64,000 nucleotides of DNA. Origin: Caenimonas koreensis DSM 17982 (GTDB lineage Bacteria; Pseudomonadota; Gammaproteobacteria; Burkholderiales; Burkholderiaceae_C). A program made the translations under genes and the position numbers. The stretch covers positions 124,001 through 188,000 of the forward strand of contig NZ_WJBU01000002.1 of NCBI RefSeq assembly GCF_009646335.1, written 5' to 3'. Positions 16,091-24,231 of the stretch are shown one piece after another. Numbering within the stretch: position 1 is the first letter of the stretch; each line of letters starts with the position of its first letter. The notes beneath the pieces are model-generated. The model saw nothing but the letters and a program-made list of their open reading frames with translations, was not told the DNA's origin and did not search any database.

Positions 16091-17336
16091 AACGCAGGGC
16101 CTCCGCGGGGTTCACGCGGCTCGCGCGCCAGCTGGGGTACAGCGTGGCAAGGAATGCCAGCACCAGAGAAATGACCGCAATGGGAACGATGTCGGCCTGC
16201 TGCGGGTCGCTTGGCATGCGGCTGATCAGGTAAATGTCGCGCGGCAGGAAGCTGGCGTTCAACGCATGTTCGAGCGCCGGCACGATCACGTCAATGTTCA
16301 CTGCGATGCCAAGCCCGAGCAGCAGCCCGACCAACGTGCCGATCACGCCCACCAGCGCACCCTGCACAACAAAAATGCCCATGATGCTCGCGGGGCTTGC
16401 GCCCAGCGTGCGCAGGATGGCGATGTCGGCGCGTTTGTCCTGCACTGTCATCACCAGCGTACTCACCAGGTTGAATGCGGCCACCGCGACGATGAGGGTG
16501 AGGATGATGAACATCATTCGCTTTTCAAGCTGCACCGCGGCAAACCAGGTGCGGTTCTGGCGCGTCCAGTCGCGCACGACGACGGCGCCGCTCAACGTCT
16601 GCGTGAGTTCACCCGCCACGTCGCGCGCCTTGTTCAGGTCTTTGAGCTTCAGGCGGATGCCCGTCGGGCCTTCGAGCCGGAAGATGCGCGCTGCATCGTC
16701 CTGGTGGAGCATCACCAGGCCGCTGTCGTATTCGAAATGACCCGAATCGAACGTGCCGACCACCGTCATCTGCTTGAGCCGCGGCACGACGCCAGCAGGC
16801 GTGACTTGCCCGCTGGGCGCGATCAGCGTCACGGGGTCGCCTTCGCGCACACCGAGGGCCCGCGCCAGCTCCGCGCCCATCACCACACCGAACTCGCCGG
16901 ACTTCAGCCTGTCGAGCACGGGCTGCATGGTCCGCGCCAGGTCAGTCACTTCGCCTTCCTTGGCGGGGTCGATGCCGCGTACGACGGCGCCGCGCATGTC
17001 TTCGCCACGCGCGAGCAATGCCTGCGCAGAGATGAACGGCGCAGCGCCAGTCACTTCAGGGTTGCGGCGCGCCTCGGCCATCGTGCGGTTCGCGTCTTCG
17101 AGCATGCCGCCGCCGGGGCCGAACACTTCGATGTGTGACACGACGCTGAGCATGCGGTCACGCACTTCCTTCTGGAAGCCGTTCATGACCGACAACACAA
17201 TGATCAGCGCCGCCACGCCCAGCGCAATGCCCAGCATGGAGACGCCAGAGATGAAGGAGATGAACCCGTTGCGGCGGGTGGCACGCCCCGCGCGCGTGTA
17301 GCGCCAGCCAAGGACGAGTTCGTAGGGGATTCGCAT
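16083..17336 (-). CDS. lolC: Lipoprotein-releasing ABC permease, LolC/LolE family
   Basis: 417 aa with the LolC/E plan: one N-terminal membrane helix (about 25-50), a large periplasmic MacB-like domain, and three C-terminal helices (about 270-400). The opening [13 protein letters not shown] and the following [20 protein letters not shown] are family hallmarks. Only one permease is present beside lolD, as in LolF-type systems of many Beta- and Gammaproteobacteria, where a homodimer replaces LolC plus LolE. ATG 17336 starts at the conserved block; the longer open frame runs into the divergent gene, which begins only 11 bp away. Confidence 0.92.
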   Translation of the reverse strand: MRIPYELVLGWRYTRAGRATRRNGFISFISGVSMLGIALGVAALIIVLSVMNGFQKEVRDRMLSVVSHIEVFGPGGGMLEDANRTMAEARRNPEVTGAAPFISAQALLARGEDMRGAVVRGIDPAKEGEVTDLARTMQPVLDRLKSGEFGVVMGAELARALGVREGDPVTLIAPSGQVTPAGVVPRLKQMTVVGTFDSGHFEYDSGLVMLHQDDAARIFRLEGPTGIRLKLKDLNKARDVAGELTQTLSGAVVVRDWTRQNRTWFAAVQLEKRMMFIILTLIVAVAAFNLVSTLVMTVQDKRADIAILRTLGASPASIMGIFVVQGALVGVIGTLVGLLLGLGIAVNIDVIVPALEHALNASFLPRDIYLISRMPSDPQQADIVPIAVISLVLAFLATLYPSWRASRVNPAEALRYE

Positions 17337-17347
17337 CGGCTGAGATT

Positions 17348-18340
17348 GTGGCATCCCCGACAATACGCCTCGTGTCGGACAGTGCCCCCTTGTTGATCCC
17401 CTTTGCGTCGGCGCTGGCCGAAGGTTGCCGCGCGGCATTGCGCGAGCTGGCTTTGCCGAACCTGGAAAAGCTGCTCGCCCGCCTGCAGCCGGGTGAAATT
17501 GCTGCGGGTGAACCGGAAAGCCTCTCGATGCCGCACGAGCGCTTGCTGGCGCGCGTAGCGGGTATTGATGCAGCAGACGGCTGCCTGCCCCTCGCCGCGC
17601 TGGGCGAAGCGCTTGCCGGCCACGAAACAGGCCGCGCCGCCTTCGCGTGGATCACGCCGTGCCACTGGCGTGTTGCCCGCGACCACATCGCGATGGTGAA
17701 CCCGGACGAAATGAACCTGTCGCAGGCCGAATCCATGGCTGTGCTGGACGCCGTGCGGCCCTACTTTGAAGAAGACGGCATGCACATCACTTACCAGTCT
17801 CCGCTGCGCTGGCTGGCACGCGGCGACATCTTTGCCGGTCTGGCGACAGCGTCGCTCGACCGTGTTGCAGGCAAAACAATCGATACCTGGATGCCGCGCG
17901 CAGCGAATGCCGCGCCGCTGCGGCGCTTGCAACAGGAAGCGCAGATGCTGCTCTACACCCACGCGGTAAGCGACGCGCGGCAGGCGAGCGGTCTTGCGCC
18001 AGTCAATTCTTTCTGGGTGAGCGGGGCGGGCGCATTGCCCGCTTCGTTCGATGCGTCTGCAGTTGCCAGATGGAACGTGGACGAACGCCTGCGCACCTCG
18101 GCATTGAACGAAGACTGGCCCGCCTGGGCAGCTGCCTGGGGCGACATCGATTCGACTGCGTGCGCGCAGTTGCTCGCCGCACTCGATGCCGGGCGTGAAG
18201 TGACTTTGGCGCTTTGCGGTGAGCGCGGCGCACAAACCTGGCGGCCGCGTGAACGCGGCGGCTACCTGAACAACCTGGGCGCGCGCATGGCGCGTCTTGT
18301 GGGTCGCAAGCAAGTGAGCGCGACCCTGGAAGCACTATGA
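17348..18340 (+). CDS. Conserved protein upstream of recJ (phosphoglycerate mutase-like label)
   Basis: 330 aa, no signal peptide. I recognise it only as a conserved betaproteobacterial protein commonly found directly upstream of recJ and sometimes labelled phosphoglycerate mutase. I see no catalytic motif that proves that label. Notable conserved-looking segments are ITPCHWRVARDHIAMVNPDE (about 99-118) and WRPRERGGYLNNLGARMARL near the end. The start could be GTG 17348 or GTG 17372; neither has a good ribosome-binding site. Its last four bases overlap recJ (ATGA), so it is translationally coupled to it. A role connected to RecJ is an inference from that context only. Confidence 0.7.
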   Translation: MASPTIRLVSDSAPLLIPFASALAEGCRAALRELALPNLEKLLARLQPGEIAAGEPESLSMPHERLLARVAGIDAADGCLPLAALGEALAGHETGRAAFAWITPCHWRVARDHIAMVNPDEMNLSQAESMAVLDAVRPYFEEDGMHITYQSPLRWLARGDIFAGLATASLDRVAGKTIDTWMPRAANAAPLRRLQQEAQMLLYTHAVSDARQASGLAPVNSFWVSGAGALPASFDASAVARWNVDERLRTSALNEDWPAWAAAWGDIDSTACAQLLAALDAGREVTLALCGERGAQTWRPRERGGYLNNLGARMARLVGRKQVSATLEAL

Positions 18341-20049
18341 AAATCATCCCGCGGGATATACCGCCTCGCGCCGCCTGGACTCTTGAACAAGGCGGCATCC
18401 ACCCGCTGCTGGCGCGGCTGTACGCCGCCCGTGGCGTGATCGGCATGGACGAGCTCGACGACGGCCTGGGCAAGCTGCTGCCGCCTTCAGGCCTCAAAGG
18501 CATCGCGGATGCTGCCGTGCTGCTGGCCGACGCGATTGCCAAGCAGCAAAAGATGGTGATCGTGGCCGACTACGACTGCGATGGCGCTACCGCCTGTGCC
18601 GTTGCACTGCGCGGCTTGCGGCTGCTGGGCGCGCGGCACGTTGACTACCTCGTGCCGGACCGCGTGGCGGACGGCTACGGCCTCACCCCGCCAATCTCGC
18701 AGCGCGTGAAAGCAATGGGCGCGGACATCCTCATCACCGTGGACAACGGCATTGCCAGCGTCGAAGGCGTAGAGACAGCCAACGCGCTGGGCCTGAAAGT
18801 GCTCGTGACCGATCACCACCTGCCCGCTGCCCAATTGCCCGATGCGGCGGTGATCGTCAACCCGAACCAGCCGGGCTGCACGTTCGAGAGCAAGTCGATC
18901 GCGGGTGTGGGCGTGATGTTCTACGTGCTGCTTGCCGTGCGCGCCGAAATGCGTGCGCGCGGCGTGTTCACCGCTGGCCAGCCTGAGCCCAAGCTCGACA
19001 AGTTGTTGCCGCTCGTGGCGCTCGGCACGGTGGCCGATGTGGTGAAGCTCGATGCCAACAACCGCCGCCTGGTGGCGCAAGGCCTGAAGCGCATTCGCGC
19101 GGGCGTGTTGCCGGTGGGCCTGGCGAGCCTCTTCGCCGCTGCAGTGCGCAAACCAGAAGTGGCGACGACATTCGACTTCGGCTTCTCGCTCGGACCGCGC
19201 ATCAACGCTGCCGGGCGCCTTGCCGACATGACGCTGGGCATCGAATGCCTCGTCACCGACGATGCTGCGCGCGCTGATGAACTTGCGAAGCAGCTCGACG
19301 GCATCAATCGCGAGCGCCGCGAGATCGAAGGTGGCATGCGCGAGCAGGCGATGGAGATCGTCGATTCGATGTTCGACGAAAGCGAAGAGCCGCCGCCGGC
19401 CATCTGCGTGTTCGACCCTGACTTTCATGAGGGCGTGGTGGGCATCGTCGCGGGCCGCATCAAGGACAAACTGCATCGCCCCACATTTGTGTTCGCATCG
19501 AGCCAGGCGGTGGGCAAGGAGCATGTGCTCAAAGGCTCGGGCCGGTCCATTCCCGGCTTTCATTTGCGTGACGCACTCGACCTCGTCGCCAAGCGCCACC
19601 CCGGTGTGCTGCTGCGATTCGGCGGTCATGCCATGGCGGCGGGCTGCACGATTGAAGAGGAGCATCTCGACACGTTCGAGAACGCGCTCTCCCAGGTCGC
19701 GCAGGAGTGGCTCGATGCGGCAACGCTGCTGCGCAGGCTGCACACCGACGGCCCGCTTGCGCCCGAATACCGCCGCGCCGATATGGCCGACACGCTCCAG
19801 CATGTGGTGTGGGGCCAGGGCTTCGCGCCGCCGGTGTTCAGCGAAGAGGTAGAGGTCGTGTCGCAGCGGCTGGTCGGCGAGAAGCACTTGCAGCTCAAAC
19901 TCAAGCACCAGGGCCAGCCGGTCGATGGCATCTGGTTCGGCCGCACCGAGCCGCTTCCTTCACGCGTCACGCTGGCCTTCCGGCTGGAGACGGACGAGTG
20001 GCAAGGCGTGCGGCGGGTGCGCTTCCTGGTGGAAGGCGCGGAGTATTAG
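18337..20049 (+). CDS. recJ: Single-stranded-DNA-specific exonuclease RecJ
   Basis: 570 aa, a 5'-3' single-strand DNA exonuclease of the DHH superfamily used in recombination and repair. Readable motifs are ADYDCDG (77-83), the DHH triad (159-161), the glycine segment GPRINAAGRL, and in the DHHA1 domain HEGVVGIVAGR (364-374), KGSGRSIPGFHLRDAL (about 399-414) and GGHAMAAG (429-436). An OB-like domain follows to the end. Length is normal. It starts in a 4-bp overlap with the upstream gene and ends 19 bp before the ornithine-cyclodeaminase-family gene. Confidence 0.97.
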   Translation: MKIIPRDIPPRAAWTLEQGGIHPLLARLYAARGVIGMDELDDGLGKLLPPSGLKGIADAAVLLADAIAKQQKMVIVADYDCDGATACAVALRGLRLLGARHVDYLVPDRVADGYGLTPPISQRVKAMGADILITVDNGIASVEGVETANALGLKVLVTDHHLPAAQLPDAAVIVNPNQPGCTFESKSIAGVGVMFYVLLAVRAEMRARGVFTAGQPEPKLDKLLPLVALGTVADVVKLDANNRRLVAQGLKRIRAGVLPVGLASLFAAAVRKPEVATTFDFGFSLGPRINAAGRLADMTLGIECLVTDDAARADELAKQLDGINRERREIEGGMREQAMEIVDSMFDESEEPPPAICVFDPDFHEGVVGIVAGRIKDKLHRPTFVFASSQAVGKEHVLKGSGRSIPGFHLRDALDLVAKRHPGVLLRFGGHAMAAGCTIEEEHLDTFENALSQVAQEWLDAATLLRRLHTDGPLAPEYRRADMADTLQHVVWGQGFAPPVFSEEVEVVSQRLVGEKHLQLKLKHQGQPVDGIWFGRTEPLPSRVTLAFRLETDEWQGVRRVRFLVEGAEY

Positions 20050-20068
20050 GCAATGAAACGTTCAGGCA

Positions 20069-20962
20069 ATGACACCCGCTGAGACCGCACAACGATTGCC
20101 ATACGCACGCCTTGCAGCGGAGATCCGCACGCTGCTCGCCGACGATTCCGTTCACGTGCCCGAGCGCATCGTGCAGCCTTTGCCCGGCGGCGGCAGCCTG
20201 TTCGTGATGCCCGCGCATGACAGCCGCATCGCGATGACGAAGCTGATTACGTTCACGCCTTCGAACGCCGGCACGGGTCGCCCGACCATTCAGGGCGACG
20301 TGGTGGTCTTTGATATCGCCACGGGTGAGCGGCGTCTGGTGCTCGATGGCCCTACGGTCACGGCAAGGCGTACAGCAGCGGTCTCATTGCTCGCAGCGCA
20401 GTTGCTCGCGCCGAACACAGAAGGGCCGCTGCTGATCGTCGGCGCAGGCGCGCAGGGCCGCGCGCATCTGGAGGCATTCGTTGACGGGTTGGGCGTGCGT
20501 GAAGTGATGATCGCGTCGCGCAGCGAAACAAGCGCCAACGCGCTGGCAGATCACGCGCGTGGGCTCGGGCTGAAGTCTTGCGTCGTGGCTGATCCAGGCG
20601 CTGCGCTTGCGCAGTGCCCGCTGATCGTGACCTGTACGCCTGCGAATGCCGTTGTGCTGCGAGGCACGCCACGCGATGATGCGTTCATTGCAGCAGTCGG
20701 CGCCTTCACGCCCGGCATGGTGGAGCTCGATCCGGCGCTGTGCCGCCACTGCGCAGAACACGGGCTCGTCGTGGTGGACACGCCCGAGGCGATCCACGAA
20801 GCGGGCGACTTGCTGCAGGCGGGGCTGGATGTGTCCGCGTTCGCAACGCTGCGCCGCGTGTTGATGGACGCACCGGCTGCAAACCGCAGGCCGGTGCTGT
20901 TCAAGAGTTGCGGCTGGGCGGGCTGGGACCTGGCTGCCGCGCGGCTGGCGATCAGCGCATGA
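20069..20962 (+). CDS. Ornithine cyclodeaminase/delta1-pyrroline-2-carboxylate reductase family
   Basis: 297 aa of the ornithine cyclodeaminase/mu-crystallin family. Typical segments are AMTKLITFTPSN (about 53-64), TIQGDVVVFD, the substrate-site TARRTAAVS (about 98-106), and the Rossmann motif VGAGAQGRAHLEAF (about 124-137). Members near this length in Burkholderiales often reduce delta1-pyrroline-2-carboxylate or delta1-piperideine-2-carboxylate with NAD(P)H, in hydroxyproline or D-amino acid catabolism. That reaction is more likely here than true ornithine cyclodeamination, but specificity cannot be proved. It is the third gene of the recJ transcription unit and converges with dcd. Confidence 0.85.
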   Translation: MTPAETAQRLPYARLAAEIRTLLADDSVHVPERIVQPLPGGGSLFVMPAHDSRIAMTKLITFTPSNAGTGRPTIQGDVVVFDIATGERRLVLDGPTVTARRTAAVSLLAAQLLAPNTEGPLLIVGAGAQGRAHLEAFVDGLGVREVMIASRSETSANALADHARGLGLKSCVVADPGAALAQCPLIVTCTPANAVVLRGTPRDDAFIAAVGAFTPGMVELDPALCRHCAEHGLVVVDTPEAIHEAGDLLQAGLDVSAFATLRRVLMDAPAANRRPVLFKSCGWAGWDLAAARLAISA

Positions 20963-20977
20963 ACGCGCTGAGGTGAG

Positions 20978-21544
20978 TCACGCCTTCGGCAGCGTCACGC
21001 CCTTTTGCCCCTGGTACTTCCCGCCGCGGTCCTTGTAGCTCGTCTCGCAGACTTCGTCGCTCTCGAAGAACAGCACTTGCGCGCAGCCTTCGCCTGCATA
21101 AATCTTGGCGGGCAGCGGCGTGGTGTTGGAAAACTCCAGCGTCACATAGCCTTCCCACTCGGGCTCGAACGGGGTGACGTTCACGATGATTCCGCAGCGC
21201 GCATACGTTGATTTGCCCAGGCATATCGTGAGCACGTTGCGCGGGATGCGGAAGTACTCGAGCGTGCGCGCGAGGGCAAAGCTGTTGGGCGGAATGATGC
21301 AGACCTCGTCGTTGAAGTCGACGAAGCTTTTCTCGTCGAAATTCTTCGGGTCCACCACCGTGCTGTGGATGTTGGTGAAGACTTTGAATTCAGGCGCGCA
21401 CCGGATGTCATAGCCATAGCTGGATGTGCCGTAGCTGATCACGCGGCGGCCTTCTACTTCACGCACCTGCTTCGGCTCGAAAGGCTCGATGAGGCCGTGC
21501 TGCTCGCACATGCGGCGAATCCATTTGTCGCTCTTGATGGTCAT
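20978..21544 (-). CDS. dcd: dCTP deaminase
   Basis: 188 aa. The whole family signature is present: [12 protein letters not shown] (about 37-48), the [20 protein letters not shown] segment (about 110-129) with its catalytic Glu in the following [12 protein letters not shown] block, and AQVLFF near the C-terminus. It deaminates dCTP to dUTP on the path to dTMP. The size matches the homotrimeric, monofunctional enzyme. It converges with the recJ unit with a 15-bp gap and begins 9 bp after the end of guanine deaminase, so the two may be co-transcribed. Confidence 0.96.
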   Translation of the reverse strand: MTIKSDKWIRRMCEQHGLIEPFEPKQVREVEGRRVISYGTSSYGYDIRCAPEFKVFTNIHSTVVDPKNFDEKSFVDFNDEVCIIPPNSFALARTLEYFRIPRNVLTICLGKSTYARCGIIVNVTPFEPEWEGYVTLEFSNTTPLPAKIYAGEGCAQVLFFESDEVCETSYKDRGGKYQGQKGVTLPKA

Positions 21545-21553
21545 GGTCGCATT

Positions 21554-22843
21554 CTAGGTGGCGCCAGCGCCTGCAATGTGCACGCGCTCGATCGCGCGGT
21601 CGTCGCCCAGCACGATCAATGAAAACAGCAACTCGTCCAGGCTGGCTGCCTGCTGCGTCTTGCGCGCGAGCAATGGTGTTGCTGTGGGGTTGATTGCGAT
21701 GAAGTCCGCCTCGCAACCCGGCTGCAGGTTGCCGACAACGCCTTCGAGCCCCAGTGCCTGCGCCGCGCCCGCGGTGTGTTGCCACCACAGGTTGCCGGGC
21801 GAGAGTGTGATGCCCGGCTTGGTCTGCCCTTCGCGGCCCACGTAGTAAGCCGCGAGCATCGTATGGAACGGGCTGAAGCTCGTTCCACCGCCCACGTCGC
21901 TGGCCAGGCCATGCTTGAAGCCGATGCGCTGTGCGCCTTCGTAGTCGAAGAAGCCGCTGCCCAGAAACAGGTTGCTGGTCGGGCTGACCGCAGCGGCCGC
22001 ACCCGTCGCACGCATCAGCTCGCGATCATGGTCGTCGAAGTGAATGCAGTGCGCATAGATGGCACGGTCGCGCAGCAGGCCGAACTGCTCGTACACCGCA
22101 AGATAGCTGCGCGCATCGGGGAACAGCTGGCGCACCCATTTCACTTCGTCGAGGTTTTCCGCGACGTGCGACTGGACCCACACATCGCCATATTGCTTGG
22201 CCAGCTCGCCCGCACCGCGCAACTGCGCCTGGCTCGACGTGGGCACGAAGCGCGGCGTGATCGCATAGCCGAGCCTGTCCACACCATGCCAGCGCCGGAT
22301 CAATGCTTCGGTGTCGATCAGCGATTGCTCCGTCGTGTCGCGCACGCCGTCGGGCGAGTGCTGGTCTTGCAGCACCTTGCCCGCGATCATCCGCAGGCCG
22401 CGGCGTTGCGACTCGCTCATGAGCGCGTTGACCGACGAAGGATGCGAGGTTGCAAAAGCCAGCGCGGTCGTCACGCCGTGCCGCTGCAACTCGTCGAGGA
22501 AGAACGTTGCCAGTTCGCGGCCATGCGCCTCATCGGCAAAGCGCGATTCGTGGGGGAAGGTGTAGTTATCCAGCCAGGGCAGCAAGCCCGCCGCTGGCGA
22601 GCCGATCACATCGACTTGCGGGAAGTGAATGTGCAGGTCGATGAAGCCCGGCGCGATGATGCGGCCGGGCAGGTGCTCAATGGTGACGCCGGCGTAGTCC
22701 GGCGCGAGCGTGGCATAGGCACCCACGGCGCGAATGACTTGCCGGCCTTGCGCGTCGGGACCCGCGACCAGCAACCCGTCTGGTTCATACAGGGCGCTGC
22801 CGTCGTCGGCAAACCTCAGGATCGCGGCACGCCAGGCTCTCAT
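21554..22843 (-). CDS. guaD: Guanine deaminase
   Basis: 429-aa amidohydrolase that converts guanine to xanthine. Zinc-binding HIHFPQ (71-76) is followed by the family's LPWLDNYTFPHESRF, SHVAENLDEV, YAHCIHFDD and DVGGGTSFSPFHTM segments, all typical of GuaD rather than other amidohydrolases. It lies 5 bp after a BMP-family purine nucleoside binding protein gene, and its product xanthine is the substrate of xdhAB at 37-41 kb. This supports a purine catabolic role. Confidence 0.94.
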   Translation of the reverse strand: MRAWRAAILRFADDGSALYEPDGLLVAGPDAQGRQVIRAVGAYATLAPDYAGVTIEHLPGRIIAPGFIDLHIHFPQVDVIGSPAAGLLPWLDNYTFPHESRFADEAHGRELATFFLDELQRHGVTTALAFATSHPSSVNALMSESQRRGLRMIAGKVLQDQHSPDGVRDTTEQSLIDTEALIRRWHGVDRLGYAITPRFVPTSSQAQLRGAGELAKQYGDVWVQSHVAENLDEVKWVRQLFPDARSYLAVYEQFGLLRDRAIYAHCIHFDDHDRELMRATGAAAAVSPTSNLFLGSGFFDYEGAQRIGFKHGLASDVGGGTSFSPFHTMLAAYYVGREGQTKPGITLSPGNLWWQHTAGAAQALGLEGVVGNLQPGCEADFIAINPTATPLLARKTQQAASLDELLFSLIVLGDDRAIERVHIAGAGAT

Positions 22844-22848
22844 GCGGG

Positions 22849-23949
22849 CTATTTTGCAATCTTTCCCACGACGCCCGCGGCCAGCCAGTTCATGGTCTGT
22901 ACCTGGTCCTCGCCCAGAACCTGGCCCTTGGCGACAACCGCCTTGCCCTCGTTGTCGTCGATCGGCCCGGCGAACGGGTGGAGCTTGCCGCTGGCAATAT
23001 CCTTCTGGCGCGCCAGCACTTCCGCCTGCACGGCTTGGGGCACTTTGGAGCCGAAGCCCTCGATACGCACCATGCCGTCTTTCACGCCGCCCCAGGTAGC
23101 GCCACTCTTCCAGGTGCCATCGAGCACGGCCTGCGTGCGGCGCTTGTAGTAGTCGCCCCAGTGGTGCGTCACGGCGCCGATCTGCGCATCGGGTGCGGCC
23201 TTGCGCATGTCCGAGTGATAGGCAATCGCCATCTTGCCGCGCTCCTGCGCAGCGGCCATCACCGCGTCCGTCGCGGTATGGAGCGTGACGACATCGGCCT
23301 CCTGGTTGAAGAGTGTCAGCGCGGCCTCACGCTCGCGCGGCGGGTCGAACCAGGCGTTCAGCCAGATGACTTTGACTTGTGCCCGCGGGTTGACCGAGCG
23401 CATGCCAAGCGTGAACGCATTGACGCCCTGCACCACTTCCGGAATCGGGAAGCCCGCCACGTAGCCGGCCACATTGGTTTTTGTCATCCGGCCGGCCAGC
23501 ACGCCGGCCAGGTAACGACCTTCGTAGTAACGGGCGTTGGCCACGGCCACGTTGGGCGCGGTTTTGTAGCCGGTGATCGACTCGAACTTCACGCCGGGGA
23601 ATTCTTTGGCCACCTTCATCGTGGGTTCCATGTAGCCGAAGCTGGGCGTGAAGATGAGCTGGTTGCCCTGCTGGGCCAGGTCGCGGATGACGCGCTCGGC
23701 GTCGGCGCCTTCGGCCACGTTTTCTACGAAAGAAGTTTTCACGCGGCCGGCAAACGCGGCTTCGACGGCCCGGCGGCCCTCGTCGTGCTGATGGATCCAG
23801 CCCGTGTCTGTGACCGGACTCACAAATACAAAAGCTTCCTTGAGCGGTAATTTTTCCGCAGTGGGGGAGGCGGGGAGTTTTGCCGTCTGGGCAAAAGCGG
23901 TGTGCAACAGGCAGGCTGCCGCGAGTGCGGCAACGAGGTTTTTATGCAT
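22849..23949 (-). CDS. BMP-family ABC transporter substrate-binding protein (periplasmic)
   Basis: 366 aa. A Sec signal peptide (about residues 1-20, cleavage after AFA) is followed by a BMP/PnrA-like domain. Blocks such as GADAERVIRDLAQQGNQLIF, TPSFGYMEP and GFPIPEVVQGVNAFTLG match the second BMP protein at 32.4 kb, so the two are paralogues. Unlike that one it has no lipobox Cys. The family binds purine nucleosides and related compounds. Its gene directly precedes guaD, suggesting it captures guanine or guanosine-type compounds. No permease or ATPase lies next to it; it may share the importer at 33.6-37.1 kb. A clear AGAGGAA site precedes ATG 23949. Confidence 0.88.
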   Translation of the reverse strand: MHKNLVAALAAACLLHTAFAQTAKLPASPTAEKLPLKEAFVFVSPVTDTGWIHQHDEGRRAVEAAFAGRVKTSFVENVAEGADAERVIRDLAQQGNQLIFTPSFGYMEPTMKVAKEFPGVKFESITGYKTAPNVAVANARYYEGRYLAGVLAGRMTKTNVAGYVAGFPIPEVVQGVNAFTLGMRSVNPRAQVKVIWLNAWFDPPREREAALTLFNQEADVVTLHTATDAVMAAAQERGKMAIAYHSDMRKAAPDAQIGAVTHHWGDYYKRRTQAVLDGTWKSGATWGGVKDGMVRIEGFGSKVPQAVQAEVLARQKDIASGKLHPFAGPIDDNEGKAVVAKGQVLGEDQVQTMNWLAAGVVGKIAK

Positions 23950-23981
23950 GGTGTTCCTCTACATGGCCCCAGAAAACAAAG

Positions 23982-24003
23982 AGCCGCTGGGGGCACAGCG
24001 GCT
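23982..24003 (-). promoter_or_regulatory. Leader hairpin upstream of the BMP-guaD unit
   Basis: AGCCGCTG (23982-23989) pairs perfectly with CAGCGGCT (23996-24003). On the minus strand the hairpin is followed by CTTTGTTTTC and lies 33 bp before the BMP start codon. It could be an attenuator-like leader structure. I did not find purine riboswitch consensus bases here. Confidence 0.3.
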
Positions 24004-24231
24004 GCGCAAATTGTATCTGCGGGCGGTGTCAATACGCCTTGCGCCACTTTTTGCTCTCACGCAACAGGGCCGCCCCCTCAGGCGTTGTCCCATTGACGAC
24101 TGGTTGCAACTATGTGGAAATGCCTGACGCGATCAACCCGGGGGGGAAAGTCGCGGTAAATTTTTTTCGCAACATACCGAGGTCGGGGCATGTCACGAGC
24201 TTCACCCCGTCCCGGCACCAGGAGCTTTTCG
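24004..24231. other. Divergent intergenic region with homopolymer tracts
   Basis: The gap between the BMP gene and the S8 protease gene contains a G7 run (24140-24146) and a T7 run (24161-24167) within 30 bp, 65-92 bp before the protease start. I see no convincing -35/-10 pair. The promoter of the protease must be here. Confidence 0.4.

Noticed and set aside
23950..24003. Purine riboswitch before the BMP-guaD unit
   Set aside because: The leader has one simple hairpin and lacks the conserved three-way-junction bases of purine aptamers.
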